A DNA stretch of 64,000 nucleotides from positions 1-64,000 of the forward strand of contig JANYDW010000081.1 of assembly GCA_025363455.1 (NCBI GenBank), given 5' to 3'. The position numbers were made by a program, and so were the translations under genes. Below, in pieces: positions 26,001 through 33,407 of this stretch (position 1 is its first letter; each line of letters opens with the position of its first letter). This DNA is from Oleiharenicola sp. GTDB taxonomy: Bacteria; Verrucomicrobiota; Verrucomicrobiia; Opitutales; Opitutaceae. Under the pieces are notes generated by a model that did no database searches, was not told where the DNA came from, and worked only from the letters and a program-made list of their open reading frames with translations.

Positions 26001-28741
26001 GTCCGGCCGATGGCGTCCAGACTGACAAAGGCGTCATAGGGGAGAAACACCAGGGTGAGCAGGACCTGGCCGAGCTGCCGGATTTCCGCGCCGGCCATGC
26101 TCGACAGGTGCATGGCCCAGGGCACATCGGCCGGAGGACGAAATAGCTGCACGAGCGCCACCAGCAGACCGGGAAGCATGATGAGCGACAGGACCAGCAA
26201 CACGCCCTCGCTGGCGGCCCCCGGCAGGAACCACCAGTGGCTAAACAGCAGGAGCAACAGGGCCACGGGCACGAGACTGCGCCGCAGATTGTCAAAGATC
26301 TTCCACTGCGAAAGCACACTCAGCGGGTTGGCGACGCGCCGGGCGTCCGAGCCTGGCACTCGCGGCAGCAACCATTGGGTGATCTGCCAGTCGCCCCGAA
26401 TCCACCGGTGGCGGCGGCCCATGTCCACGTTGTACTTGGAGGGATGCTCCTCGTACAACTCCACGTCGTTCACGAGCGCGGAGCGGGCGTGGCAGGCCTC
26501 GAGCAAATCGTGGCTGAGCACCGTGTTCTCCGGGAAGCGCCCGTGCAAAGCCCGCTCGAACGCGTCGACCTCGTAGATGCCCTTCCCGATGAAAGAGCCT
26601 TCGTGAAAAACATCCTGATAAACGTCGGATACCTCCCGGGTGTAAGGATCGATCCCGACATCACCGGCAAAAAGCCGGACGAACCAGGAGCGTCGGGCCC
26701 CCGGCAGGCTCACGCCGACGCGCGGCTGCAGGATGCCGTAGCCTTCGGAGACAATGCCGCGCCTGTCGTCGAACACGGCACGATTCAGCGGATGGGCCAT
26801 CGTGCTCACGAGTTGACGGGCGGCGTCGCGCGGCAGCTGCGTGTCCGTATCGAGCGTGATGACATACTTGATGGCCGGCAGGAGGGCGGTCTCGCCCACG
26901 ATTACGGAAAAGCGGTCACGAGCCCCGCCTCGCAGCAAGGCATTGAATTCCGAGATCTTTCCGCGCTTACGCTCGTAACCCATCCAGCGACCCTCCCCCG
27001 CGTTCCAGCGGCGGGGGCGATGAAACAGAAAGAAGCGGGTCTCAGGGCCGGCCGGATATTTCCGGTTCAGCATCGCGACCCCGGCGCGCACCCGCTGCAA
27101 CAGCGGTTCGTCCCCGGGCTGGCTCTCCGCCGGGGCGTCGCGAAAATCCGTCAGCAGGGCGAAGTGCAAGTGCGGATCGCGGTTCCCCAGGTGGTGAATC
27201 TCCATCGTCTCGATGAGGCGGTCCACCCCGGCCGGACTTGCCAGCATGGTGGGGACGACCACCATCGTGCGGTCGACGGGTGCGATCCCGGTCGAGTAGT
27301 CCAAGCGCGGCAGCAGGCGGGGCTTCACCAGGAGGGTCGACAGCCAGTTCATCAGCGCGACCGCCAGCTGGCTGGCGCAGACAAGGAAAATCAGCGTGAA
27401 GGCCACGAACTTCGCGTCTGGCAGGACGAGAATCCGGTCTTGGTGGACAAATCCGATCGTGGCGAGCAGGGTGAGGAAACCCACGCCCCCCGCATAGAAC
27501 GCCAAGGGAAACCGGTGGATACCTCGTTCCACGACCGTTCGCCAGGGCCAGCGCACCTGCAAGGAATGCCCGAGCTCGGCCAGGCCCTTGTCGATCAGAT
27601 AGAATCCCACGTGGGCCGTCCGGTCGTCGCGCCCCCTTTCCCCGGCGCGGGCCGAGGCCAGTTGGATGGCACGCCCCGCGACCTCTGCTTCCCCCCGCTG
27701 GCTATGCCTTGCCAGGAACTCGACCACGTGCCGATAACGGTCGCGGGTCGCGAAATCCATCGTGGGATAGACGCCGGCCGGATCGCCGCGCAGCGTCGCC
27801 TCGACCTTGCTCAGTCCTTCCACGAACTCTTTCCAGTCCATGGCGCTCAGCAGGCGCAGGCTGGTTATGCTGTGGCTGACGGAAACCTGGTCGGCCGCCT
27901 GGTTCTGACTCTCCTGGTGGACCAATTGCTCGATGGTCAGTCCCTGCTCGCCCAACCGTTGTTCGAGCCAGCTGCGGGCGAGATGCAGCACGGGACTCTG
28001 GCGTGACAGCCGCTGGCAGAATTCAGCCACGAATGAACTGGTCAGCGGCAGGTCGGCTTTCGCCATGTCGGCCACCACGACGATGAGCCGGGCGGGATTC
28101 CGCTCCGCCACGGCCTGAAGGCGGTCCACGCACAAGTCAGCCAGGTCGCGATCCTCCCGGGCGAAGGTGAGCCGGCTGGTGATGCGTCGCAGGTTTTCAA
28201 TCAAACCCAGGCGCAACATGATGGGAATGGCCCACAACTCACCCAACTTCAAGGCGCTCGCGTTTTGGTATGCGGCGATGAACTGGCTGAGTGGCCCCGC
28301 GTCAATCTGGGCATCCACATGCGAAATCAGCTCGAGCCCCAGGTCGTAGACGCGCGGGAGGCCGGCGGAAGGCCCGTGTTCGAGACAGGGCAGCTCGCGG
28401 CTGTAGCCACGGGGCAGATGCCGTCGCGCCAGCTGGATCTGCTCCTCAATGAGATAAAAATTGTCGAGCAACCACTCGGCCGCGGGGGTGACGCGGCGAC
28501 CGGGATCCACGGCGAGCGTGGCGCGGTTGAAGGCGCGGAGCCCCGCCTCATTCTCATCCAGCCGGACGAGCAGCCGGTTGGTGCTGTGCCGGGGGGTGAT
28601 CCGATGGGCGGCGGCGAGGGCGCGGGCGTGCTGGGCAAGCTGCTCGACGGTGAACAATTCGGCGCGAAACGGCGGTTCGCCCGCCCGGGATCGGGCGGGT
28701 CGGAGTGACCAAGTCTGCCAGCGCAACAAAGGGGTCTGCAT
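20099..28741 (-). CDS. ndvB: Cyclic beta-1,2-glucan synthase (NdvB/ChvB-like)
   Basis: The product is 2880 residues, as expected for NdvB/ChvB. It has membrane segments near 400-460 and a GT84 glycosyltransferase region with ITLDTDTQLPRDA near 630. More membrane segments lie near 820-870 and 960-1000, then a glucoamylase-like domain with SWSGSMFEYLMPL near 1385, and finally GH94 phosphorylase modules with the catalytic-Asp motif GCGDWNDGMN near 2562. It makes beta-1,2-glucan at the inner membrane, trims its length and cyclises it for the periplasm. ATG at 28741 (MQTPLLRWQTW) is chosen; an open frame continues to 29032 but is low-complexity. No ndvA exporter is adjacent. Confidence 0.92.
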   Translation of the reverse strand: MQTPLLRWQTWSLRPARSRAGEPPFRAELFTVEQLAQHARALAAAHRITPRHSTNRLLVRLDENEAGLRAFNRATLAVDPGRRVTPAAEWLLDNFYLIEEQIQLARRHLPRGYSRELPCLEHGPSAGLPRVYDLGLELISHVDAQIDAGPLSQFIAAYQNASALKLGELWAIPIMLRLGLIENLRRITSRLTFAREDRDLADLCVDRLQAVAERNPARLIVVVADMAKADLPLTSSFVAEFCQRLSRQSPVLHLARSWLEQRLGEQGLTIEQLVHQESQNQAADQVSVSHSITSLRLLSAMDWKEFVEGLSKVEATLRGDPAGVYPTMDFATRDRYRHVVEFLARHSQRGEAEVAGRAIQLASARAGERGRDDRTAHVGFYLIDKGLAELGHSLQVRWPWRTVVERGIHRFPLAFYAGGVGFLTLLATIGFVHQDRILVLPDAKFVAFTLIFLVCASQLAVALMNWLSTLLVKPRLLPRLDYSTGIAPVDRTMVVVPTMLASPAGVDRLIETMEIHHLGNRDPHLHFALLTDFRDAPAESQPGDEPLLQRVRAGVAMLNRKYPAGPETRFFLFHRPRRWNAGEGRWMGYERKRGKISEFNALLRGGARDRFSVIVGETALLPAIKYVITLDTDTQLPRDAARQLVSTMAHPLNRAVFDDRRGIVSEGYGILQPRVGVSLPGARRSWFVRLFAGDVGIDPYTREVSDVYQDVFHEGSFIGKGIYEVDAFERALHGRFPENTVLSHDLLEACHARSALVNDVELYEEHPSKYNVDMGRRHRWIRGDWQITQWLLPRVPGSDARRVANPLSVLSQWKIFDNLRRSLVPVALLLLLFSHWWFLPGAASEGVLLVLSLIMLPGLLVALVQLFRPPADVPWAMHLSSMAGAEIRQLGQVLLTLVFLPYDAFVSLDAIGRTLLRLWVTHQRLLEWQTSNEAERTARSDLGGFYATMWIAPLVALTGAGLWFTRSTESWGAILPILGLWLAAPGIAWWISRPIATVPPALSPGQLSFLRHTARRTWNYFETFVTAQENWLPPDNFQEVPVPVIATRTSPTNMGLALLANLAARDFGYLSMGGLVRRTQETLATMQRLERYRGHFLNWYETRTLQPLLPLYVSAVDSGNLAGHLLTLGAGLRELAGEKILTAQVFAGLRDTVGILRELSRNQAALVMIDTELAQAPADLRAAQALLARVANQAGQIAAALADKTPETRAWAQTLERNCADHLEDLIFLAPWLTLPAADVTGAPGQKCAPLEQVPTLRELAALDESSGPPREKASSHPELARCLREAGEHARQRVLALETLARQCDELAAMDFAFLFNESRNLFCTGFNVTEQRCDAGFYDLLASEARLCSYVGIALGQVPQDHWFALGRLLVAAQGESLLVSWSGSMFEYLMPLLVMPNFENTLLDRTYQMAVQQQIEYGRMCGVPWGISESGYNRTDIQMNYQYRAFGVPGLGLKRGLADDLVVAPYASAMALMVAPVAACENLQRMADEGFSGAYGFYVAVDYTSSRLPPDEKYATIRSFMVHHQGMSLLALVNLLRDGPMPRRFLGCPQLKAADLLLQERVPQTAATAFTGDLALDNTRPPAGESDGGMRVFTQPSLSVPEVHLLSNSRYHVAISSAGGGYSRWRDLAVTRWREDATRDCWGTFVYLRDPATGEFWSTAFQPVTRALKGYEAIFTQGRAEFRHQQGGLEAHTEISVSPEDDVELRRITLTNRSGVARDIEVTSYAEVVLAPPAADAAHPAFSNLFVQTEFVRKSSALLCTRRARSAEERPPWLLHLMVGPGGEEEALSCETDRSRFVGRGGTLANPAAMQTPAPLSDTVGAVLDPIISLRRTVSVPPNESVTIDLVLGMAESRASALVLVEKYQSLRMTGRILDLAWTHSQVTLRHLNASNREAQLYGRLAGALIYADPARRASPAVLRSNRRGQSGLWAYGISGDAPLVLLRISDPAKIEIVRQLIQAHSYWRMKGLTVELVILNEEVSVYRQALHEQITALIASGIEAQLLDKAGGIFVRRLEQVSHDDRVLLNAVARIVLDDEKGTLTEQMERRSELEFQVPLLMPIKSAGPPASRPASLPARELIFPNGLGGFTSDGHEYVITLSPGQTTPAPWVNVLANPFFGTVVSESGSAYTWLENSHEFRLTPWSNDPVEDTPGEAFYIRDEQTGQFWSPTPLPTRGATPYVIRHGFGYTVFEHTEHGIASEFWVYVAMDAPVKFNVLKLRNLSGRPRRLSVTGYWEWVLGDLRPKSLLHVQTEVDLRTGTLLARNPYNTDFPDRVAFIDVNDGTRTLTGDRKEFLGRNGSLAQPAALKRVRLSGKVGAGLDPCGAVQVALELPEGAERETVFRLGAGRTTAEAQALIQRFRRGDASRVALEEVWAYWNRTLGAVNVDTPDPAVNAMANGWLLYQTLGCRLWGRTGFYQSGGAYGFRDQLQDVMALVHAEPALAREHLLRAAAHQFREGDVQHWWHPPAGRGVRTSFSDDYLWLPYATCRYVACVADTGVLDEKVPFLEARLLKPEEEAYYDLPVRSEEAATLYQHCVRAIEHGLRVGEHGLPLMGCGDWNDGMNRVGSEGRGESVWLAFFLSDVLNRFAGLARVRGDAAFADRCLDQARQLQQAIAQHAWDGEWYRRAYFDNGEPLGSSTNAECQIDSLPQSWAVISGVGDPARARQAMQAVAQRLVRREAGLVQLFDPPFDHSPQNPGYIKGYIPGVRENGGQYTHAAIWTAMAFAQLGDSERAWDLFNLLNPVHHGATPAQIAVYKVEPYVVAADVYAVTPHTGRGGWTWYTGSAGWMYRLLIETLLGVNIEGDQLRLAPCLPRSWTAYKIHYRYRRTVYHISITRRPAGAVAGPVLTLDGQELPGSTLPLRDDQLEHAVTLQVG

Positions 28742-29168
28742 GTTCGTATACTTCAACCGTGATCCTGGCCCTGGTCCCGTCCGTGTGGTGGCTGTGATTC
28801 GACCATGCCTGCCCCCGCCTTGGACCGGTGGCCCAACGCGGCGATAATTCCAGCGTACTTTGCCCGGAAGCGCCGGGTCCGAACATGGGGTGTTTTCCCA
28901 TCCTCGCCGCCCCACGTTCAGCCGGCTGAAAGCCACCAAACCAGCGATGCCACCGCGCCCAACACGAATCCCCCGAGCAGGAGATCCAGGATGTGCAGGG
29001 CGCCGACGCCAAAACACGCGTAATCGAGCCATGGGGTCTTCGCCTACAAAACATTTCCCGATGATTGGATCGGTGATTGGCCCACTAGCATCTAGGGGAC
29101 GTCTGGGCTATCCTCCCGCCAATGGTTAGATTTTCCTCGCTCATAAATTCAGCAAATAAACCACCACC
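28742..29168. other. Gap upstream of ndvB
   Basis: No acceptable gene was found in these 427 bp. On the minus strand near 28920-29030 one frame encodes a hydrophobic stretch (GALHILDLLLGGFVLGAV) but has no start codon after the preceding stop, so it may be a gene remnant. The region should contain the ndvB promoter and that of the small gene at 29169. Confidence 0.45.
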
Positions 29169-29297
29169 ATGATCTCCCTCGCCTTCCTCGCCCTCCCCGT
29201 TGCCGCCGCTGGCTATTCCATGCTCTACCTTCTTTTCGGCGGCGGCCTCTTCGGCGCCATCGTGATTTTCTTCGCCGCCAAGTTATTTGGGAAATAA
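29169..29297 (+). CDS. 42-residue hydrophobic membrane protein
   Basis: A short ORF from ATG 29169 to TAA 29297 encodes 42 residues, almost all hydrophobic: MISLAFLALPVAAAG, then YSMLYLLFGGGLFGAIVIFF and a short Lys-containing end. It could be one long or two short membrane helices with a Gly-Gly-Gly break. I recognise no family. Codon choice matches the GC-rich neighbours and third positions are mostly C or G, which supports real coding. It has no co-directional neighbour closer than 29462. Confidence 0.5.
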   Translation: MISLAFLALPVAAAGYSMLYLLFGGGLFGAIVIFFAAKLFGK

Positions 29298-29461
29298 TCC
29301 GGTCCGCTCCAACCATCGGATGTAGCGCGGTCCTGCTGCGTTGTCCGCAATCCCGGTTTCCCTCCGGCGCACTGCAGGGTCATGCCGGGGGGTGGGTAAC
29401 GCCCCATATCCTAAAAATTCCCGCCCATCTAACTTTCGGGGGAATGTATCCCCCTGCCCTG

Positions 29462-29671
29462 ATGCCGAGTCCCCACTCCGACCCAAGGGTCGATACGGAG
29501 AGCCATTCGGCAGACTTGCTGGTCGAATTGCTGGTCCTGAACGAGGAAATGATCGAACAACTTTGCCTTGAGCGCCTGTCTGCCCTCGGCGAGTCAGAAA
29601 TCCTGACCGGCCTGATCGCCCAGCATGAAAAGACCGCCGAGTTGCTGAGGGCCGAGCTTACCGGACTTTAG
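29462..29671 (+). CDS. Small acidic helical protein
   Basis: From ATG 29462 the ORF gives 69 residues; an ATG at 29444 would add six. After a polar N-terminus the protein is strongly helical and Leu/Glu-rich (ADLLVELLVLNEEMIEQLC, HEKTAELLRAELTGL), suggesting a coiled-coil dimer. I do not recognise it. The codon pattern is coding-like. It is followed by a palindromic repeat at 29735. Confidence 0.5.
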   Translation: MPSPHSDPRVDTESHSADLLVELLVLNEEMIEQLCLERLSALGESEILTGLIAQHEKTAELLRAELTGL

Positions 29672-29734
29672 GCAGCCTCCGCCGTTGGGGTTGATGGTTT
29701 ATTCGGTGTGACAGGTGCTTCGGCTTGGTCGGGA

Positions 29735-29813
29735 TGTAGGAGCCTGCTTGCAGGCGATTCTGCGGTCGGTCCGGTGGCGGGCGTTCCGAATCGCCTGCAA
29801 GCAGGCTCCTACA
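29735..29813. repeat. TGTAGGAGCCTGCTTGCAGG palindrome, copy 1
   Basis: The arms TGTAGGAGCCTGCTTGCAGG and the inverted CCTGCAAGCAGGCTCCTACA flank about 30 bp. Each arm is itself a hairpin (GCCTGCTTGCAGGC). A second copy lies at 59444-59522. The interval 29672-29921 holds no gene. Confidence 0.88.
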
Positions 29814-29921
29814 AAAAATGGCCAGAAACAGAGGCCAGGCGGGTCTGGTCTAAGGCCTCGGGGCTTGCCCCAAGGATCACTATTCAAAGAAAGATCCCGC
29901 GGGTTGGCAGCACGCGAGCGA

Positions 29922-30077
29922 TCAACGCTGTTCGACCCATTCTTTCGGAGCGCATTTCCCCGAGGCGGGATCGCTCACTATTTTGTCAACCGGGGCATGA
30001 ATTTCTGCAGTCCAATGGGCCAAGGACATGCCATCAATACCCTCGTACTTGCAGCGCGGTATTTCGCAGCCGGGCAT
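29922..30077 (-). CDS. 51-residue protein with paired cysteines
   Basis: The ORF starts at ATG 30077 and stops at 29922. The protein is soluble with MPGCEIPRCKYEGIDG at the start (Cys4 and Cys9), then a neutral middle and KCAPKEWVEQR at the end. The sequence looks like a genuine folded small protein rather than noise, with third-position GC similar to its neighbours. No family was recognised. It is divergent from mutS, with 96 bp between the starts. Confidence 0.45.
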   Translation of the reverse strand: MPGCEIPRCKYEGIDGMSLAHWTAEIHAPVDKIVSDPASGKCAPKEWVEQR

Positions 30078-30173
30078 AGCCTCGGTCAGTGGCCGCCAAG
30101 GCCTACACCATGAATGCCGAATCAAGGTGTTGATTTGGACGGATTCACGCTTCTGAATCCCATCCCCTTTCCC

Positions 30174-32741
30174 ATGGCAGAGAAACTCACGCCGATGATG
30201 GTCCAATACTTCGAGGTCAAGCGGGGCCTCCCGGCGAACACCCTCCTGCTCTTCCGGCTCGGTGATTTCTACGAGATGTTCTTCGAAGACGCCGAGATCG
30301 GCTCGCGGCTGCTCGGCATCACGCTGACCCGTCGACAGGACACGCCCATGTGCGGCATTCCGCATCATGCGGCCGACAACTACGTCGGCAAGTTGCTCGC
30401 CGCCGGGAAAAAAGTCGCGCTCTGCGACCAGGCCGAGCCCGCCAAGGCCGGCAAGCTCGTCAAGCGCCAACTCACCCGCATTCTCTCGCCGGGCACCACC
30501 CTCGCCGCCAGCCAGCTTGACGCCGCCAAGAACCATTACCTCTGCGCCTTGACCTTGGACGACGCCGGCCTGCACGCCGCCTGGCTCGATCTCTCGACCG
30601 GCGAGTTCCGCCTCGCAACGGACCCGCGCCCGGAAAATCTCCTGCCCGTGCTCACCGCTCTCGATCCGGCAGAACTGATCCTGATCGAGGGCCAGCTGGA
30701 GAAATGGCAGGCCGTCCCACACGACCAGCACGCGGTCCACGCTCTGCACCAATTCTGCGCGCCGCGCCTCTGCTCCGAGCTGCCCGGCTACCACTTCGAG
30801 GTTACCGGCGGTGCCCGCACCGTGATGGATGCCCTCGGCGTACTTAACCTGCAGGGCTTCGGCCTGGTCCACAGCCACCCTGCCCTCGGGGCCGCTGGGG
30901 CCGTGGTCCACTATGCCACGGAAAATCTCTGCGCGAAACCGGAGAACCTCCGCTCGCTGCAAGAATACCGCAGCACGCGCACCCTGCTCCTCGACCCGGC
31001 CACGTTGCGCAACCTGGAAATCTTCGCCTCCACTCGCGGCACCCGCGAGGCCTCGCTGCTCGGCGCCATCGACCGTACGGTGACCGCCGCCGGCGCGCGC
31101 ATGCTCGAACGCTGGCTCGCCGCTCCGGGACTCGACCTGGGCGAAATCCAGCGACGCCAGGCTGCGGTCGGTGAATTCGTCGCCCAGCCGGGCGATCTCG
31201 CCCAGCTGCGCGAACTGCTCAACCGGGTGCGCGACATTCCGCGCATCCTGAGCCGTCTTCAGAACCGCCTGCGCAATCCCCGCGAACTCGGCGGCGTACG
31301 CGACACCCTTGCGCAGATTCCCGTCATCACCGCCTGTCTCGAACTGCTCGACTCGCACCTCGTCGGCACCCACGGCGGTGCCGTTTCGCAGATTCGCTCG
31401 CGCCTCACCGACCTGCCCACCCTGCGCGAGTTGTTGGCCCGTGGTCTCGCCGATGAGCTGCCCAATGACCTGCAAGAGGGAAACTATGTCCGCGTTGGCT
31501 ACGATGCCGAGCTCGACCGCCTGCGTGGGCTCACGACGGATAACAAATCCTGGCTGGCCGAGCTCGAGCGTAAGGAACAGGAGCGCTCCGGCATCAGGAG
31601 CCTCAAGGTCCGCTACACCTCCATCTTCGGCTACTACATCGAGGTCACCAAGGCCAACCTCGCCAGCGTGCCGACCGACTACATCCGCAAGCAAACCACC
31701 GCTGGCGGCGAGCGCTACGTTACCGAAGAGCTGAAGCTGAAGGAAAAGGAAATTTTCTCCGCCGAGGAAAAATCCCTCGCCCGCGAGCTCGAGCTGTTCA
31801 CCGCCCTGGTCTCCGCGGTGCTCGACGAATCCATCGCACTCTCCACCACCGCGGACGCGTTGGCCGAGCTCGATGTGCTGGCCGGCTGGGCGGTCCTGGC
31901 CCGCGAATGGGATTACTGCCGCCCCGAGCTGGACGAAGGCGATGCGCTCACTATCGCCGACGGACGTCACCCCGTCGTCGAGCAGATGATGAAGCGCGAA
32001 CGTCTCGGCCTGGCCGGCAGCTATTCTTTCGTCCCCAACGACACCGTGCTCTCTGCCACCGCTGCTCAGATTCAGCTTCTCACCGGCCCCAACATGGCGG
32101 GCAAGTCCACCTACATCCGCCAGGTGGCGCTCATCACGCTCCTCGCGCAAGTCGGCTGCTGGGTGCCGGCCAAGGGCTGCCGCGTCGGCCTCGTCGACCG
32201 CATCTTCTCCCGCGTCGGCGCCAGCGACGACCTCGCGCGCGGGAATTCGACGTTCATGGTCGAGATGAACGAGACGGCCAACATCCTCAACAACACGACC
32301 GACCGCTCGCTTATCATCCTGGACGAGATCGGCCGCGGCACCTCGACCTACGACGGCCTGAGCATCGCGTGGGCCGTGGTCGAGCACCTGCACCGCGCCA
32401 CTGACCGCGGCCCCCGCACGTTGTTCGCCACGCATTACCAGGAATTGACGCAGCTCGAGAAACACCTGCCGCGCCTGAAGAACTACTCGGTCGCCGTGAA
32501 GGAGTGGAACGACGACATCGTGTTCGTCCGCCGGGTTGTGCCCGGTGCGGCCGACCGCAGTTACGGCATTCAGGTGGCCCGGCTCGCGGGCCTGCCGCTG
32601 GCGGTGATCGAACGAGCCAAGGCCATCCTCGAAAAACTCGAATCCGACGACACGACGATCACGCTGGCCGCGCCTCAGGCCCGGCCGAAGAAAAAGATCA
32701 GCGTCGCCGCAGACGACGGGGCGCAGATGGATTTGTTGTGA
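30174..32741 (+). CDS. mutS: DNA mismatch repair protein MutS
   Basis: The 855-residue product has the mismatch-binding Phe-Tyr-Glu motif at 32-34 (GDFYEMFF). Connector, lever and clamp regions follow, then the ATPase with Walker A GPNMAGKST near 638-646 and the Walker B region LIILDEIGRGTSTYDG. It recognises mismatches and recruits MutL. ATG at 30174 (MAEKLTPMMVQYFEVK) matches the normal MutS1 start; an upstream ATG at 30114 adds 20 unrelated residues. Length is typical. No mutL is nearby. Confidence 0.96.
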   Translation: MAEKLTPMMVQYFEVKRGLPANTLLLFRLGDFYEMFFEDAEIGSRLLGITLTRRQDTPMCGIPHHAADNYVGKLLAAGKKVALCDQAEPAKAGKLVKRQLTRILSPGTTLAASQLDAAKNHYLCALTLDDAGLHAAWLDLSTGEFRLATDPRPENLLPVLTALDPAELILIEGQLEKWQAVPHDQHAVHALHQFCAPRLCSELPGYHFEVTGGARTVMDALGVLNLQGFGLVHSHPALGAAGAVVHYATENLCAKPENLRSLQEYRSTRTLLLDPATLRNLEIFASTRGTREASLLGAIDRTVTAAGARMLERWLAAPGLDLGEIQRRQAAVGEFVAQPGDLAQLRELLNRVRDIPRILSRLQNRLRNPRELGGVRDTLAQIPVITACLELLDSHLVGTHGGAVSQIRSRLTDLPTLRELLARGLADELPNDLQEGNYVRVGYDAELDRLRGLTTDNKSWLAELERKEQERSGIRSLKVRYTSIFGYYIEVTKANLASVPTDYIRKQTTAGGERYVTEELKLKEKEIFSAEEKSLARELELFTALVSAVLDESIALSTTADALAELDVLAGWAVLAREWDYCRPELDEGDALTIADGRHPVVEQMMKRERLGLAGSYSFVPNDTVLSATAAQIQLLTGPNMAGKSTYIRQVALITLLAQVGCWVPAKGCRVGLVDRIFSRVGASDDLARGNSTFMVEMNETANILNNTTDRSLIILDEIGRGTSTYDGLSIAWAVVEHLHRATDRGPRTLFATHYQELTQLEKHLPRLKNYSVAVKEWNDDIVFVRRVVPGAADRSYGIQVARLAGLPLAVIERAKAILEKLESDDTTITLAAPQARPKKKISVAADDGAQMDLL

Positions 32742-32787
32742 GAAACGGCTCGCAGAAACGCGAGTGCTCCGTCAAATGGGTATTACC

Positions 32788-32820
32788 GTAGGGAGGGCCC
32801 GCGTCCCTGCGGGCCGTCTT
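32788..32820 (+). repeat. REP flanking the RAYT gene, left copy
   Basis: GTAG at 32788-32791 precedes the hairpin GGCCCGC/GCGGGCC with loop GTCCCT. The 30 bp at 32791-32820 are an exact inverted copy of 33300-33329. It ends directly at the transposase ATG. Confidence 0.9.
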
Positions 32821-33300
32821 ATGGATTCCGAACAACCGACCGGGCTGCCCGAGCGTCGCCGACCGGCACATCTGCCACCCAGGGATGTCGCTAACCGGTC
32901 GGTCGTTATTTTCCTAACGGTCTGCACCCGGGACCGGCGACCGCTACTTGCAAACACAATCATGCATGAAAGGCTTCTGCAGGCTTGGCAGGTCGCCGAC
33001 GCCTGGCTGGTCGGTCGCTACGTGATCATGCCCGACCATCTACACTTGTTCTGCTCACCGAACTCTTATCCGCCCACGACTCTCTCAGGCTGGATTTCCT
33101 ATTGGAAACGCCTGGTTGCATTTGAGCATGGTGGCAGCTTCTGGCAGAAAAATTTCTGGGACACGCAGCTGCGTCGCCATGAAGGCTACGCTTCCAAGTG
33201 GGACTATGTCCGCAACAACCCGGTTCGCGGCGGGTTGACGCCTCAGGCCGACAATTGGGCCTATCAGGGAGAGCTTAATCTTCTCCGCTGGCAGGATTGA
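32821..33300 (+). CDS. REP-associated tyrosine transposase (RAYT, IS200/IS605-like TnpA)
   Basis: The 159-residue Y1-type transposase has the HUH metal motif His73-Leu-His75 (VIMPDHLHLF) and a catalytic-Tyr region with Tyr129 in WDYVRNNPVRGGL. RAYTs are single-copy domesticated relatives of IS200 transposases that nick single-stranded REP hairpins and are thought to spread them. The gene is exactly bracketed by 30-bp inverted REPs, which touch its ATG and its TGA. Start 32821 is chosen over an upstream ATG at 32764 because that frame would translate the REP. A 24-bp copy of the REP core at 63663-63686 is a likely product of its activity. Confidence 0.9.
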   Translation: MDSEQPTGLPERRRPAHLPPRDVANRSVVIFLTVCTRDRRPLLANTIMHERLLQAWQVADAWLVGRYVIMPDHLHLFCSPNSYPPTTLSGWISYWKRLVAFEHGGSFWQKNFWDTQLRRHEGYASKWDYVRNNPVRGGLTPQADNWAYQGELNLLRWQD

Positions 33301-33329
33301 AGACGGCCCGCAGGGACGCGGGCCCTCCC
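33300..33329 (-). repeat. REP flanking the RAYT gene, right copy
   Basis: This is the perfect 30-bp inverted partner of 32791-32820, with the same GGCCCGC/GCGGGCC hairpin. It begins at the last base of the transposase stop codon. The unit from 32788 to 33329 therefore looks like a complete small element. Confidence 0.9.
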
Positions 33330-33407
33330 GCAAGCCCAGCTACAGAGCCCGACCCTCCAGCATTTTTTTCAATCAGCTGGAGCTGGGCCCTCCACCATCA
33401 AGCCCCC

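Noticed and set aside
26237-28006. Plus-strand 589-codon frame inside ndvB
   Set aside because: It is antisense to well-conserved NdvB sequence, with no recognisable domain and a composition typical of shadow frames.
28742-29032. N-terminal extension of ndvB to an ATG at 29032
   Set aside because: The added 97 residues are Arg/Gly-rich without NdvB resemblance, and the ATG at 28741 gives the normal protein length.
28920-29036. Hydrophobic minus-strand stretch that looks like a small membrane protein
   Set aside because: There is no ATG, GTG or TTG between the upstream stop and the hydrophobic segment. It could be a remnant, but cannot be called a gene.
30114-32465. Long open frame on the minus strand opposite mutS
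   Set aside because: It is a shadow of the GC-rich codons of mutS and has no domain features. Only its far end (29922-30077), outside mutS, was kept as a separate small ORF.
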